Assembly (NCBI GenBank): GCA_017481065.1
Contig: JAFUPT010000180.1
Span: 1-16,594, forward strand
Reading direction: 5' to 3'
From: Clostridia bacterium
GTDB taxonomy: Bacteria; Bacillota_A; Clostridia; Christensenellales; Aristaeellaceae
DNA length: 16,594 nucleotides
Shown here: positions 6,960 through 13,848 of the stretch, in pieces
Numbering within the stretch: position 1 is the stretch's first letter
How the letters are laid out: each line of letters starts with the position of its first letter
Translations under genes and position numbers: made by a program
Notes under the pieces: generated by a model
What the model was told of the DNA's origin: nothing
The model's database searches: none
The model's input: the letters and a program-made list of their open reading frames with translations, nothing else

Positions 6960-9900
6960 TTAACCCCAGTCATCGAGGTCCTCGTCAAATTCATAGGAGG
7001 ATTCCACGACTTTAACGCGGACGGAAGCAACCTTGCCGTTCTCCGTGGCGACGGAGATGGTGGCGCTGCCCTCGCCCACCGCAGTGATCAGGCCATCCTG
7101 GTCCACAGTGGCAACCTTGGTGCGGTTGCTGCGCCAGGAAAGCTCGCTGTCGGCGGTTTCCGGGTAGATGGTGGCGAACAATTCGAATTCTTCGCCCACC
7201 TCCAACTCGATCGTGCTCTCCTCACTCAGCTCAACGCTGCTGGGCTGGCTGGGATCGATAACCGTGATCTTCACGGAATCCTTCTTGCGATTGGCGGTGG
7301 TAACGGTAATGGTGGTGGTGCCTTCGGAAAGGGCCTCCACCAAGCCATCCTCATCCACGCTGGCGACAGCCTTCTTGCTGCTGGTCCACGTCAGTTCGCT
7401 CTCAGCAGTTGCAGGCATGATTTCGGTATAGAGCTGCAGTTCATCACCCACTTCAAGGGTTACGGTGCCGCTCTGGTCCAGTGCGATGGAATAGGGCTTC
7501 GTCGCGCTCACGACCTTCACCTTCACGGTATCCTTCAAGCCGTTTTCGGTCTTTACGGTGATGGTGACGGTGCCCGTCTTCAGCGCGGTAACAACGCCGT
7601 CCTCATCGACGGATGCATACTTCGGCTTGCTGCTGGTCCACTTGAGCTCGCTCTCGGCGGTATCCGGGTAGAGCGCTGCATAGAGCTCCAGCTCCTCGCC
7701 GACACCGAGGATCACGGTGCCGATGCGGTCCAGCTGCACTTCGGTGGGCTTGGTGGGATCCACAACCTTGATCTTCAAGGTATCCTTCTTGCTGTTGGCG
7801 GTCTTTACGGTGATGGTGGCGCTGCCTTCAGCAATGGCCTCGATGGTACCGTTTTCATCAACGGTGGCGACCTTCTTGGCAGAAGTGGACCACTTCAACG
7901 GAGAATAGCTCTCCTCGGGAGAATAGGATACGGCGAGATCGAGAGTTTCGCCAGGGGCGAGGATGATGCCATTTTCAGCGTCGATGGTTACGGAAGTGGG
8001 CTTCGCGCTGACTTCCTCGCCGCAGTTGGTGCACTCATATATCTTGCTGGATACCTTCTCCCACTCATGTTCGAGCACGGGAAGCACTTTGGGCTGCTGC
8101 AGGATTGCATTGCAAACGGAGCAATGGCTGCCATCGCTCAGGCCGGCCTTCTGGCAGGTGGCTGCATAGCCCTTGTCAACAACAACCGTGTGGCCCAGCG
8201 CAGGAATTACAACCTGGGGATTCAGGGCTTCATTACAGGTGCTGCAGATTTCGCCGATGGTGAGGCCGGATTCGGTGCAGGTGGCATCCTTGCCGAATAC
8301 AACTTCCAGGGTGTGGCCAAGAGCCGGAATCTCTTCCTGCTCCACGAACACGGTCTTGCAAGTAGAGCAGATACTGCCTTCCTTGAGACCATTCTTGGTG
8401 CAGGTGGGCGCAACCGGCTGGAGTACGCGGATGGTGTGCTCCAGTGCCGGAATTTCAACGGGAGCTACGAGCACTGCATCGCAGTCGCGGCAGCCCGTTC
8501 CAGAGGTATAGCCAACCACGCCGCAGCTGGGCTCCACGCGCGGGATCACCTTCTCGGTGTGGCCGGTTGCCGGGATCACATCGGGTTCGATGGTAACCAT
8601 GCCGCAGGCGGGGCAATGCTCGCCGGTGCTGTGGCCGGGCTCGGTGCAGGTCGGGGCAAGGGCGGGAATTTCCGTCATGTTGTGGCCGGTTGCGGGTATG
8701 TATTCCAGAATTTCACCCTTCTGCTCATTGCAGTTGGCACAGAATACGCCGCGCATGCCCTGCTCGGTACAGGTGGGAGCGATGGTGGTCTCTGCAAAGT
8801 TGTGGCCGGGAGCGTAAACCACGACATTACCAGCGTCATAGCCGCAAACTTCGCAAACCCTGTGTTCCACGCCAGGTGCTTCACAACTGCCCTGAACAAT
8901 CACTTCCACAGCTTTCATCTTGTGACCGGGAGCCTTATCAGTAACTGCAGAGGAATGCACATACTTGCAGACTTCGCAAACGATTTCGATTTTGCCGTCC
9001 TGCGTGCAGCTTACTACGGTAGTCTTTTCGGCAAGCTCATGGTCTAGGGTGGGAATATACTCATAGATCCTGTAATCGCACCAGATGCACTTGTATACAC
9101 CGCGTCCTCTTTCCGTGCAGGTGGCAACTTGGATCAAGTTTTCAAGTTTCGTGTTGTGCCTTACAGTCGTGCCGGCGGTGCTGGAAAGTTCTTCCATGCA
9201 CACAGTGCAGATTGTTTTGATGGTACCCGATATCTGACAAGTAGCGCCGACCGTCTCCTGCTTGGTCTTATGCCCGAGCGCAGGCTTGATGATCTGACGT
9301 TCAAGGGACTGATCGCATGCCGTACAATACTTTTCCTGATAGGAGGGAGTGGTGCAGTCCGCTTCCGTGGTACGGTTTGCGGGCGCATGGGCAAGCATGG
9401 AAATAATCTTTTCTTCGGAATAGCTGCATCTGCTGCAGTTCATCTTCACCAGTCCGGGCGTGCTGCAGGTAGCTTCCCGAGTAATTACGTAGTTGCTCAG
9501 ATCATGACTAAGGGGCTTGCCTTCGGTAGCAAGCACATCTTCTTCCCCGCATCGGGCACAGATTTTGCAACTGCGTTTCGGCTTCATGCAGTCTGCCTCT
9601 CTGGAAACAACTTCGCCAAAGATATGGTTGAGGGGAGAAGCATCGCCGCTCCAGAGCAGTTGGATATCGCCGCAGCGGCTGCACTTCTTGTAAATACGAT
9701 CACCTGCGGTACAGGTAGCACCCTCACGGATGCTTTCGCCGTAATTATGATCATAAGCCTTGACGGCCACATTCTGGCGCGTCGTGCCGCAGTATACGCA
9801 GGTCTGGTCTTCGCGTCCATCCACCAGACAGGTGACCTGCGTGTATACCTTAGTCGCCATCATCTTATGGTCGGTTTTGGGCACATCCACAGTCTGCACT

Positions 9901-10514
9901 CTGCCGCAGCCGCCGGCACATGCCATTTCGGCACGTCCTTCCTTTTTGCAGGTGGCTTCGGTGATGGTGTTAACCTTAACAGTGTAATCATGGGTTGCGG
10001 GAACGGAAGTCAGCTGGGTAGCGTCGCACCTGGAACACTTCATATCCGCGATGCCGGGATTGCCGGTTTTGCAATTCGGCTTGGTGTGCATTTCAAGCAG
10101 CACAGAATAATCATGTCTGCCAGAAACCAGCACAGTCTGGGTAGTCTGGCAGATGCTGCATACGCGGATCTGAGTACCGCCATCAATGCAATCCATATCT
10201 CCAGAATCCACCCAGTCACCCCAGCTATGAGCGCATGCGGTGGCAGAGGGCGCCGGAGTGGCGCTCGCAGACGGGGATGCGCTTGCAGATGCGCTGGGAG
10301 ATGCAGAGGGCGACGCAGTGGGGCCGTCCATCGGCTCCGGCAGGCGCGCCATCTGGCCCAGGGAAAGCGTGGCTTCGGCTTCCGGGGTCTCCGTCAGAGC
10401 GGTCTGCTCCGGGACAGCGGCCGCATCCTCGGCCAGCACGGAAAGCGGAGTGCTTCCCAGCATCACAGCCAGCATCAGCAGAGCTGCAAGAATTCTCTTC
10501 ATTTGCTTCGACAT
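6960..10514 (-). CDS. Large secreted protein: Cys-rich zinc-ribbon-like repeats plus four BIG2 domains
   Basis: A 1184-residue protein. Start ATG 10514 is chosen because AGGAGG (10524-10529) lies nine bases upstream and a signal peptide follows (KR, a hydrophobic core, cleavage after SVLA at about residue 28); the frame stays open further upstream, but that stretch covers the promoter. Residues about 62-93 are a Ser/Ala/Pro linker. Residues about 94-838 hold some 18 repeats of about 39 residues, each of the form (A/P)TC-x8-10-C-x2-C then a (P)A(L/T)GH-like end, giving three Cys and one His per unit; a half repeat (YECTNCGEEV) closes the array. Four BIG2 domains follow at 839-922, 923-1006, 1007-1090 and 1091-1173, in an exact 84-residue period until the last. 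The end is acidic (EFDEDLDDWG). No LPXTG motif, SLH domain, transmembrane anchor or enzyme domain was seen. The domain makeup suggests a cell-surface or secreted binding protein; its function is unknown. I count about 58 cysteines. Confidence 0.88.
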   Translation of the reverse strand: MSKQMKRILAALLMLAVMLGSTPLSVLAEDAAAVPEQTALTETPEAEATLSLGQMARLPEPMDGPTASPSASPSASASASPSASATPAPSATACAHSWGDWVDSGDMDCIDGGTQIRVCSICQTTQTVLVSGRHDYSVLLEMHTKPNCKTGNPGIADMKCSRCDATQLTSVPATHDYTVKVNTITEATCKKEGRAEMACAGGCGRVQTVDVPKTDHKMMATKVYTQVTCLVDGREDQTCVYCGTTRQNVAVKAYDHNYGESIREGATCTAGDRIYKKCSRCGDIQLLWSGDASPLNHIFGEVVSREADCMKPKRSCKICARCGEEDVLATEGKPLSHDLSNYVITREATCSTPGLVKMNCSRCSYSEEKIISMLAHAPANRTTEADCTTPSYQEKYCTACDQSLERQIIKPALGHKTKQETVGATCQISGTIKTICTVCMEELSSTAGTTVRHNTKLENLIQVATCTERGRGVYKCIWCDYRIYEYIPTLDHELAEKTTVVSCTQDGKIEIVCEVCKYVHSSAVTDKAPGHKMKAVEVIVQGSCEAPGVEHRVCEVCGYDAGNVVVYAPGHNFAETTIAPTCTEQGMRGVFCANCNEQKGEILEYIPATGHNMTEIPALAPTCTEPGHSTGEHCPACGMVTIEPDVIPATGHTEKVIPRVEPSCGVVGYTSGTGCRDCDAVLVAPVEIPALEHTIRVLQPVAPTCTKNGLKEGSICSTCKTVFVEQEEIPALGHTLEVVFGKDATCTESGLTIGEICSTCNEALNPQVVIPALGHTVVVDKGYAATCQKAGLSDGSHCSVCNAILQQPKVLPVLEHEWEKVSSKIYECTNCGEEVSAKPTSVTIDAENGIILAPGETLDLAVSYSPEESYSPLKWSTSAKKVATVDENGTIEAIAEGSATITVKTANSKKDTLKIKVVDPTKPTEVQLDRIGTVILGVGEELELYAALYPDTAESELKWTSSKPKYASVDEDGVVTALKTGTVTITVKTENGLKDTVKVKVVSATKPYSIALDQSGTVTLEVGDELQLYTEIMPATAESELTWTSSKKAVASVDEDGLVEALSEGTTTITVTTANRKKDSVKITVIDPSQPSSVELSEESTIELEVGEEFELFATIYPETADSELSWRSNRTKVATVDQDGLITAVGEGSATISVATENGKVASVRVKVVESSYEFDEDLDDWG
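6996..8000 (-). repeat. Four tandem BIG2 domains, 84-codon (252-base) period
   Basis: Each unit opens with P-T/S-x-V/I and carries the BIG2 signature: (L)xVG(E/D)ExLxLxA near residue 15-25, a SELxWxSS block, then VASVDEDGxVxALxEGxxTITV. The first unit is the most divergent (LAPGETLDLAVSYSPEES). The equal period with diverged sequence points to old duplication. Confidence 0.9.
8001..10235 (-). repeat. Array of about 18 Cys-Cys-Cys-His repeats plus a half repeat
   Basis: The unit is about 39 codons. Typical units read APTCTEQGMRGVFCANCNEQ and DATCTESGLTIGEICSTCNE followed by IPALGHT. Spacing C-x9-C-x2-C is nearly constant; one unit has CAGGC in place of CxxC, and another has an extra Cys. Units at the C-terminal side (closer to 8001) are the most alike, and those at the N-terminal side are more diverged. 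The pattern resembles a zinc ribbon or treble-clef knuckle, but metal binding is not shown. Confidence 0.88.
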
Positions 10515-10601
10515 GATTTTATACCTCCTATCCGCAGCCATCCGCCGCACATACATGAATCGCATTTGCCGCACCTTGCCGCAGAATATAAGCTTGATAT
10601 A

Positions 10602-10630
10602 ATTATGAATAAAATGTTTCAATTTGTCAA
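10602..10630 (-). promoter_or_regulatory. Promoter of the large repeat-protein gene
   Basis: On the minus strand, a consensus TTGACA (10625-10630), a 17-base spacer and CATAAT (10602-10607). The predicted start is near 10595, giving a leader of about 80 bases. The leader contains repeated TGCGGC elements, but I do not recognise a riboswitch in it. The rest of the 10515-10745 gap is AT-rich and holds only the terminator at 10701. Confidence 0.65.
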
Positions 10631-10700
10631 GTCGTAAAGTCTTCATTTTTGACAATTACTAAACATTTCCATATATCATTTCATATTCAATGCGCTATAT

Positions 10701-10731
10701 AAATATACCCCGGAGCTTCCGGGGTATATTT
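10701..10731 (-). terminator. Intrinsic terminator of the L,D-transpeptidase gene
   Basis: A perfect 14-base inverted repeat, AAATATACCCCGGA with TCCGGGGTATATTT, around loop GCT. It lies 14 bases after the stop of the minus-strand gene. The T tract on that strand is short (ATTTATAT), so efficiency is uncertain. Confidence 0.7.
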
Positions 10732-10745
10732 GGCAGTTTCTTTCC

Positions 10746-11831
10746 CTATTCAATTACAATCTTCGCGCCGGGTTCCACCCACTGGATAATCTTCTTCATC
10801 ACCGCTTCATCCACGGCGATGCAGCCAGCCGTGTAGGATTTGCTGCCGGAGCAATGCAGGAAGATACAACTGCCCTTCCCTGCCTCGCCATCGGCATTGT
10901 AATCGATGAACAGGCAGTAGTTATACACACTTCCGTAATTGATCAGGTATTCATCCGAAGAGGTGTATTTCCTGTCGGTTTCCCGCATATCAATCAGCTG
11001 GTTATAGTACTCGGAGCCGGAGGTGCCGCACCAGTAGTGGTATTTCGTCACCTCGGTATAGGGCATGTTCGCGCCGGGATCAGCCTTGTTGCCGAAGGGC
11101 TGGGTCAGGTTGTAGGTGCCGGTGGGCGTCTTGTTATCGCCCTCCCGGGTCTTGCCGATGCCGTTTTTGCCAAGGTCTGCATCGCAGGAATAGAGCTCCT
11201 TCCACACGCCGCCCTTCTTTTCATGAATGCTCAGCGTCGCCCTGCTTCCGCCCTCATGCTCCACCAGCACGATCTGGCTGGTTTCATCGGCGCAATCCAG
11301 CCGCGCTGCCCTGCTCTGTTCCGCCATGGGCTCATCCTCCCCCGCTACCTTCACCTGCACATACAGCTTCTGACTTCCGTGGCTTACGCGAATCTTGGTT
11401 TCGCCCTCGCCCACCGCCGTGATCAGGCCCTTCTTGCTGATGTTCGCCACGGATTTATCGTAGGTCTTGTACTTTTCGACGGTGCCATAGGGCAGGGAGT
11501 AGCTCTCTCCTTCCCTGATCTCCACCGTTTTCGGCAGCACAACCACGCCGCATTTGGCGCCCGCACCGCCGCCGGAGACGGAGATCACCGCGCGTCCAAC
11601 GGATTTGGCCTCGATGGTGCCGTTCCACACCATGGCCACATCCTCATCTGAGCTTTCCCAGGTAAGTTCCGAACCGGAAACACCCTTGAGCTTCGGCGTG
11701 AGCGCAACCGATGCGCCTTCAAACATGAAGCCCACCTTGCCGCCCAGCTTGATCGATGCGGCGGAAGCCGCCGCAGGAAGCAGGCAGATGATGAGCAAAA
11801 ATGCGAGCACGGATTTGAATTGCAGTTTCAT
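10746..11831 (-). CDS. Secreted L,D-transpeptidase (YkuD domain) with BIG2-type domains
   Basis: A 361-residue exported protein. The signal peptide ends at about residue 24 (LLPAAASA). Two BIG2-like modules occupy about residues 25-160; the second has KKGLITAVGEGETKIRVS. The C-terminal part, from about 185, is a YkuD domain: GKTREGDNKTPTGTYNL is the typical substrate-groove motif, and IFLHCSGSKSYTAGCIAV is the catalytic block with H326 and nucleophile C337. L,D-transpeptidases make 3-3 crosslinks in peptidoglycan or attach proteins to it; some variants are carboxypeptidases. The more usual HGC form is replaced by TAGC, as in a known subgroup. GAGGT at 11839-11843 is seven bases ahead of ATG 11831. 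It has its own promoter and terminator, so it is a single-gene unit beside the BIG2 repeat protein. Confidence 0.9.
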   Translation of the reverse strand: MKLQFKSVLAFLLIICLLPAAASAASIKLGGKVGFMFEGASVALTPKLKGVSGSELTWESSDEDVAMVWNGTIEAKSVGRAVISVSGGGAGAKCGVVVLPKTVEIREGESYSLPYGTVEKYKTYDKSVANISKKGLITAVGEGETKIRVSHGSQKLYVQVKVAGEDEPMAEQSRAARLDCADETSQIVLVEHEGGSRATLSIHEKKGGVWKELYSCDADLGKNGIGKTREGDNKTPTGTYNLTQPFGNKADPGANMPYTEVTKYHYWCGTSGSEYYNQLIDMRETDRKYTSSDEYLINYGSVYNYCLFIDYNADGEAGKGSCIFLHCSGSKSYTAGCIAVDEAVMKKIIQWVEPGAKIVIE

Positions 11832-11861
11832 TCGACATACCTCGAGATATTTTATATTGCA

Positions 11862-11870
11862 ATTATATCA
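11862..11870 (-). promoter_or_regulatory. Extended -10 promoter of the L,D-transpeptidase gene
   Basis: On the minus strand the sequence is TGATATAAT: a perfect TATAAT (11862-11867) with the TGn extension. No good -35 hexamer is visible at 16-18 bases, which is consistent with an extended -10 promoter. The predicted leader is about 23 bases, just enough for the ribosome binding site. Confidence 0.55.
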
Positions 11871-11921
11871 CAAAAGTATGACGAAATATTTCCGTTCATA
11901 TGGTTTTTCTGGGAGTATTGC

Positions 11922-12533
11922 TCAGCTATTCATTCCCAATTCCCGCAATACGCGGCGCAGCTCCTCCACATCTCCGTTAAAAACCACACTCCGCATACCG
12001 ACCTGCTTCGCGCCCTCCACATTTTCCGCCACATCATCGATGAACAGACATTCCCCGGCAATGAGGCCATAGGCATCCAGCAGGTGATGAAAAATCGCAG
12101 GCTCCGGCTTCAGGCAAAGCACATCTCCCGAAACCACGCGGCCATCAAAGAATTCGCTGCCGGGGATTTGGGGCCAATATTCCGCCTGCCGCACACTGGC
12201 GTTGGAGAGCAGGTAAACACCCAGCCCCGCCGCCTTGCATTCCCGGATAAGCTCCGCCATCCCGGGAATGGGCTCGAGGGGTTCGTTCCAATGGAAGATA
12301 AGCTGGTGGGCAATTTCATGCAGGCGATCGGGAATGCGGCGGCACACCCGGGAAAAGAGCTCCGCCTCATCAATTTCGCCCTTATCAGTCAAAACCCAAT
12401 CTTGGCATTGGAAGATTTCCCGCAGCAGCAGCTCCCTGTCCGCCGCTCTCTCAACACCCATTCGGGCAATGAAGTGGGCCGGATCATATTTGATGAGCAC
12501 ATTTCCCATATCAAAAACAAGGTTTCTTATCAT
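11922..12533 (-). CDS. HAD-family hydrolase (HAD-IA, YihX-like phosphatase)
   Basis: A 203-residue haloacid-dehalogenase superfamily protein, predicted to be a cytoplasmic phosphomonoesterase. Motif I is FDMGNVLI with nucleophile D8; the usual second Asp (D10 in DxD) is Gly, which is seen in the YihX/epoxide-hydrolase-like branch. Motif II is LLSN (S110), motif III is LKPEP (K142) and motif IV is FIDDVAEN (D166, D167). A helical cap lies at about residues 15-90. YihX itself is an alpha-D-glucose-1-phosphatase, but the substrate here cannot be read from sequence. ATG 12533 follows AAGGGGAA. It is divergent from the M20 peptidase. No clear terminator was found after the stop. Confidence 0.9.
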   Translation of the reverse strand: MIRNLVFDMGNVLIKYDPAHFIARMGVERAADRELLLREIFQCQDWVLTDKGEIDEAELFSRVCRRIPDRLHEIAHQLIFHWNEPLEPIPGMAELIRECKAAGLGVYLLSNASVRQAEYWPQIPGSEFFDGRVVSGDVLCLKPEPAIFHHLLDAYGLIAGECLFIDDVAENVEGAKQVGMRSVVFNGDVEELRRVLRELGMNS

Positions 12534-12560
12534 AAATCATTCCCCTTTTCGCTGTGGAAA

Positions 12561-12589
12561 ATTATACCACACTTACCCGGCATTGTAAA
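12561..12589 (-). promoter_or_regulatory. Promoter of the HAD hydrolase gene
   Basis: On the minus strand, TTTACA (12584-12589), a 17-base spacer and a perfect TATAAT (12561-12566). The start would be near 12554, leaving a leader of about 20 bases. Confidence 0.7.
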
Positions 12590-12604
12590 ACTTGCCGCCC
12601 ATTC

Positions 12605-12633
12605 TTGCGCCGGGCGAATGAATCGTATACAAT
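12605..12633 (+). promoter_or_regulatory. Candidate promoter of the M20 peptidase gene
   Basis: TTGCGC (12605-12610), a 17-base spacer and TACAAT (12628-12633), 30 bases ahead of the ATG. Its -35 lies 15 bases from the -35 of the divergent HAD promoter, so one regulator could cover both. Confidence 0.5.
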
Positions 12634-12662
12634 GATGGAAGCAAGCAATTCGGAGGTATTCC

Positions 12663-13805
12663 ATGCGCCTGAATCATGAAATGGAGAAATACATACTCGG
12701 CTGCCAGACGGAACTGAAGCAGCTCATCCGCGATCTCTGCGCTATACCAGCGCCCAGCCATCACGAAGGGCGCAGGGCGGAATTCTGCCAGGCATGGTTC
12801 CGGGAGCACTGCGGTGCGGAGGCTTACATTGATGAAGCCCTGAACGCCATCTGCCCCTGGAGCGACAGCGGAAGCAACACTCTGATCGTCTGCATGGCCC
12901 ATACCGACACCGTGTTTCCGGATATGGAACCCCTCCCCTTCTCCGAGGAGGGCGGGAAGATGTACTGCCCCGGCGTGACGGATGACACGGCCAACCTCGC
13001 CGTGCTGATGATCTGCGCCCGCTATGTTATGCAGCACATGCAGCCGGGAAACACCGGTTTTCTCTTTGTAGCCAATTCCTGCGAGGAGGGACTGGGCAAC
13101 TTAAAGGGCACGCGGAGCATCTTTTCCAGATATGGCAGCCGAATCCGGGAACTGATCACCCTGGACGGTACGGACCTGCGCGCCATCGTGACGGACGCCG
13201 TGGGCAGCCACCGCTATCGGGTAAGCGTGCGCACCGAAGGCGGCCATTCCTTCGGGGATTTTGGCAAGCAGAACGCCATCCACTCCCTCTCCAGCCTGAT
13301 CAGCGCGCTCTACGCCATACCCGTCCCCGTGGAGGGAAACAGCAAGACCACCTACAACGTGGGCATGATCAGCGGCGGCACCTCTGTAAACACCATCGCC
13401 CAGCAGGCGGAAATGCTGTATGAATACCGTTCAGACAATTTAAGCTGCATGAAGAAGATGGAGGATATCTTCCATTACACCATCGATATCTTCCGCAAGG
13501 CGGGCACGGATATTGAAGTGGAGCGCATCGGCGAACGCCCCTGCTCCGATATTTCCGCTTCCGCCGCACAAAAGGCGCTGGTTGAACGCGCTTGTGCGGC
13601 AATTCGGGAGGTTTTGAAGCAGGAGGCCGTTTGCAGTTCCGGCTCCACGGATGCAAACATCCCCCTGTCTCTGGGCATTCCCGCCATCTGCATCAGCGCG
13701 TGCAACGGGGCCAAATGCCACACACGGGAAGAATGGCTCGACGTAGGCAGCCTGCCGGACGGCTGCCGGCTCTTCATGGAAATCCTGGCCGGGTACCTGA
13801 AATAA
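12663..13805 (+). CDS. M20-family metallopeptidase
   Basis: A 380-residue zinc-dependent peptidase/deacylase with no signal peptide, so cytoplasmic. Metal-site motifs in order: AHTDTVF with H80 and catalytic D82; GVTDDTANLAVL with D107/D108; CEEG with E141 and E142 (general base and ligand); EGGHSFGDFG with a His from the dimerisation (lid) domain; and, near the end, SGSTDANIPLSLGIPAI and CHTREEWLD, whose His is the last ligand. The architecture is catalytic, then lid, then catalytic. Peptidase T, dipeptidases, and acetylornithine or succinyl-diaminopimelate deacylases belong here; the STDANIP and HTREEW blocks resemble the aminoacylase/tripeptidase side, but the substrate is unassigned. GGAGG at 12652-12656 sets ATG 12663. 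It stands alone between the divergent HAD gene and a terminator. Confidence 0.92.
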   Translation: MRLNHEMEKYILGCQTELKQLIRDLCAIPAPSHHEGRRAEFCQAWFREHCGAEAYIDEALNAICPWSDSGSNTLIVCMAHTDTVFPDMEPLPFSEEGGKMYCPGVTDDTANLAVLMICARYVMQHMQPGNTGFLFVANSCEEGLGNLKGTRSIFSRYGSRIRELITLDGTDLRAIVTDAVGSHRYRVSVRTEGGHSFGDFGKQNAIHSLSSLISALYAIPVPVEGNSKTTYNVGMISGGTSVNTIAQQAEMLYEYRSDNLSCMKKMEDIFHYTIDIFRKAGTDIEVERIGERPCSDISASAAQKALVERACAAIREVLKQEAVCSSGSTDANIPLSLGIPAICISACNGAKCHTREEWLDVGSLPDGCRLFMEILAGYLK

Positions 13806-13848
13806 AAGAAAGAATCCAACCGTTCTCACGGTTGGATTCTCGCTTTTT
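13804..13848. terminator. Bidirectional terminator between the M20 peptidase gene and cstA
   Basis: AGAATCCAACCGT (13811-13823) pairs perfectly with ACGGTTGGATTCT (13828-13840) around TCTC. TTTTT follows on the plus strand (13844-13848), and TTTCTTTTATT on the minus strand. It serves both convergent genes and overlaps the cstA stop codon. Confidence 0.92.

Noticed and set aside
6900..10637. Two long plus-strand open frames (about 715 and 502 codons) opposite the repeat protein
   Set aside because: They mirror the tandem repeats of the real minus-strand gene, and the first starts inside the cysS terminator. They show no recognisable motif.
10515..10655. An upstream start (10655) for the large repeat protein, adding 47 residues
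   Set aside because: That start lies upstream of the TTGACA/CATAAT promoter, so it would not be on the transcript, and it would bury the signal peptide. AGGAGG supports ATG 10514.
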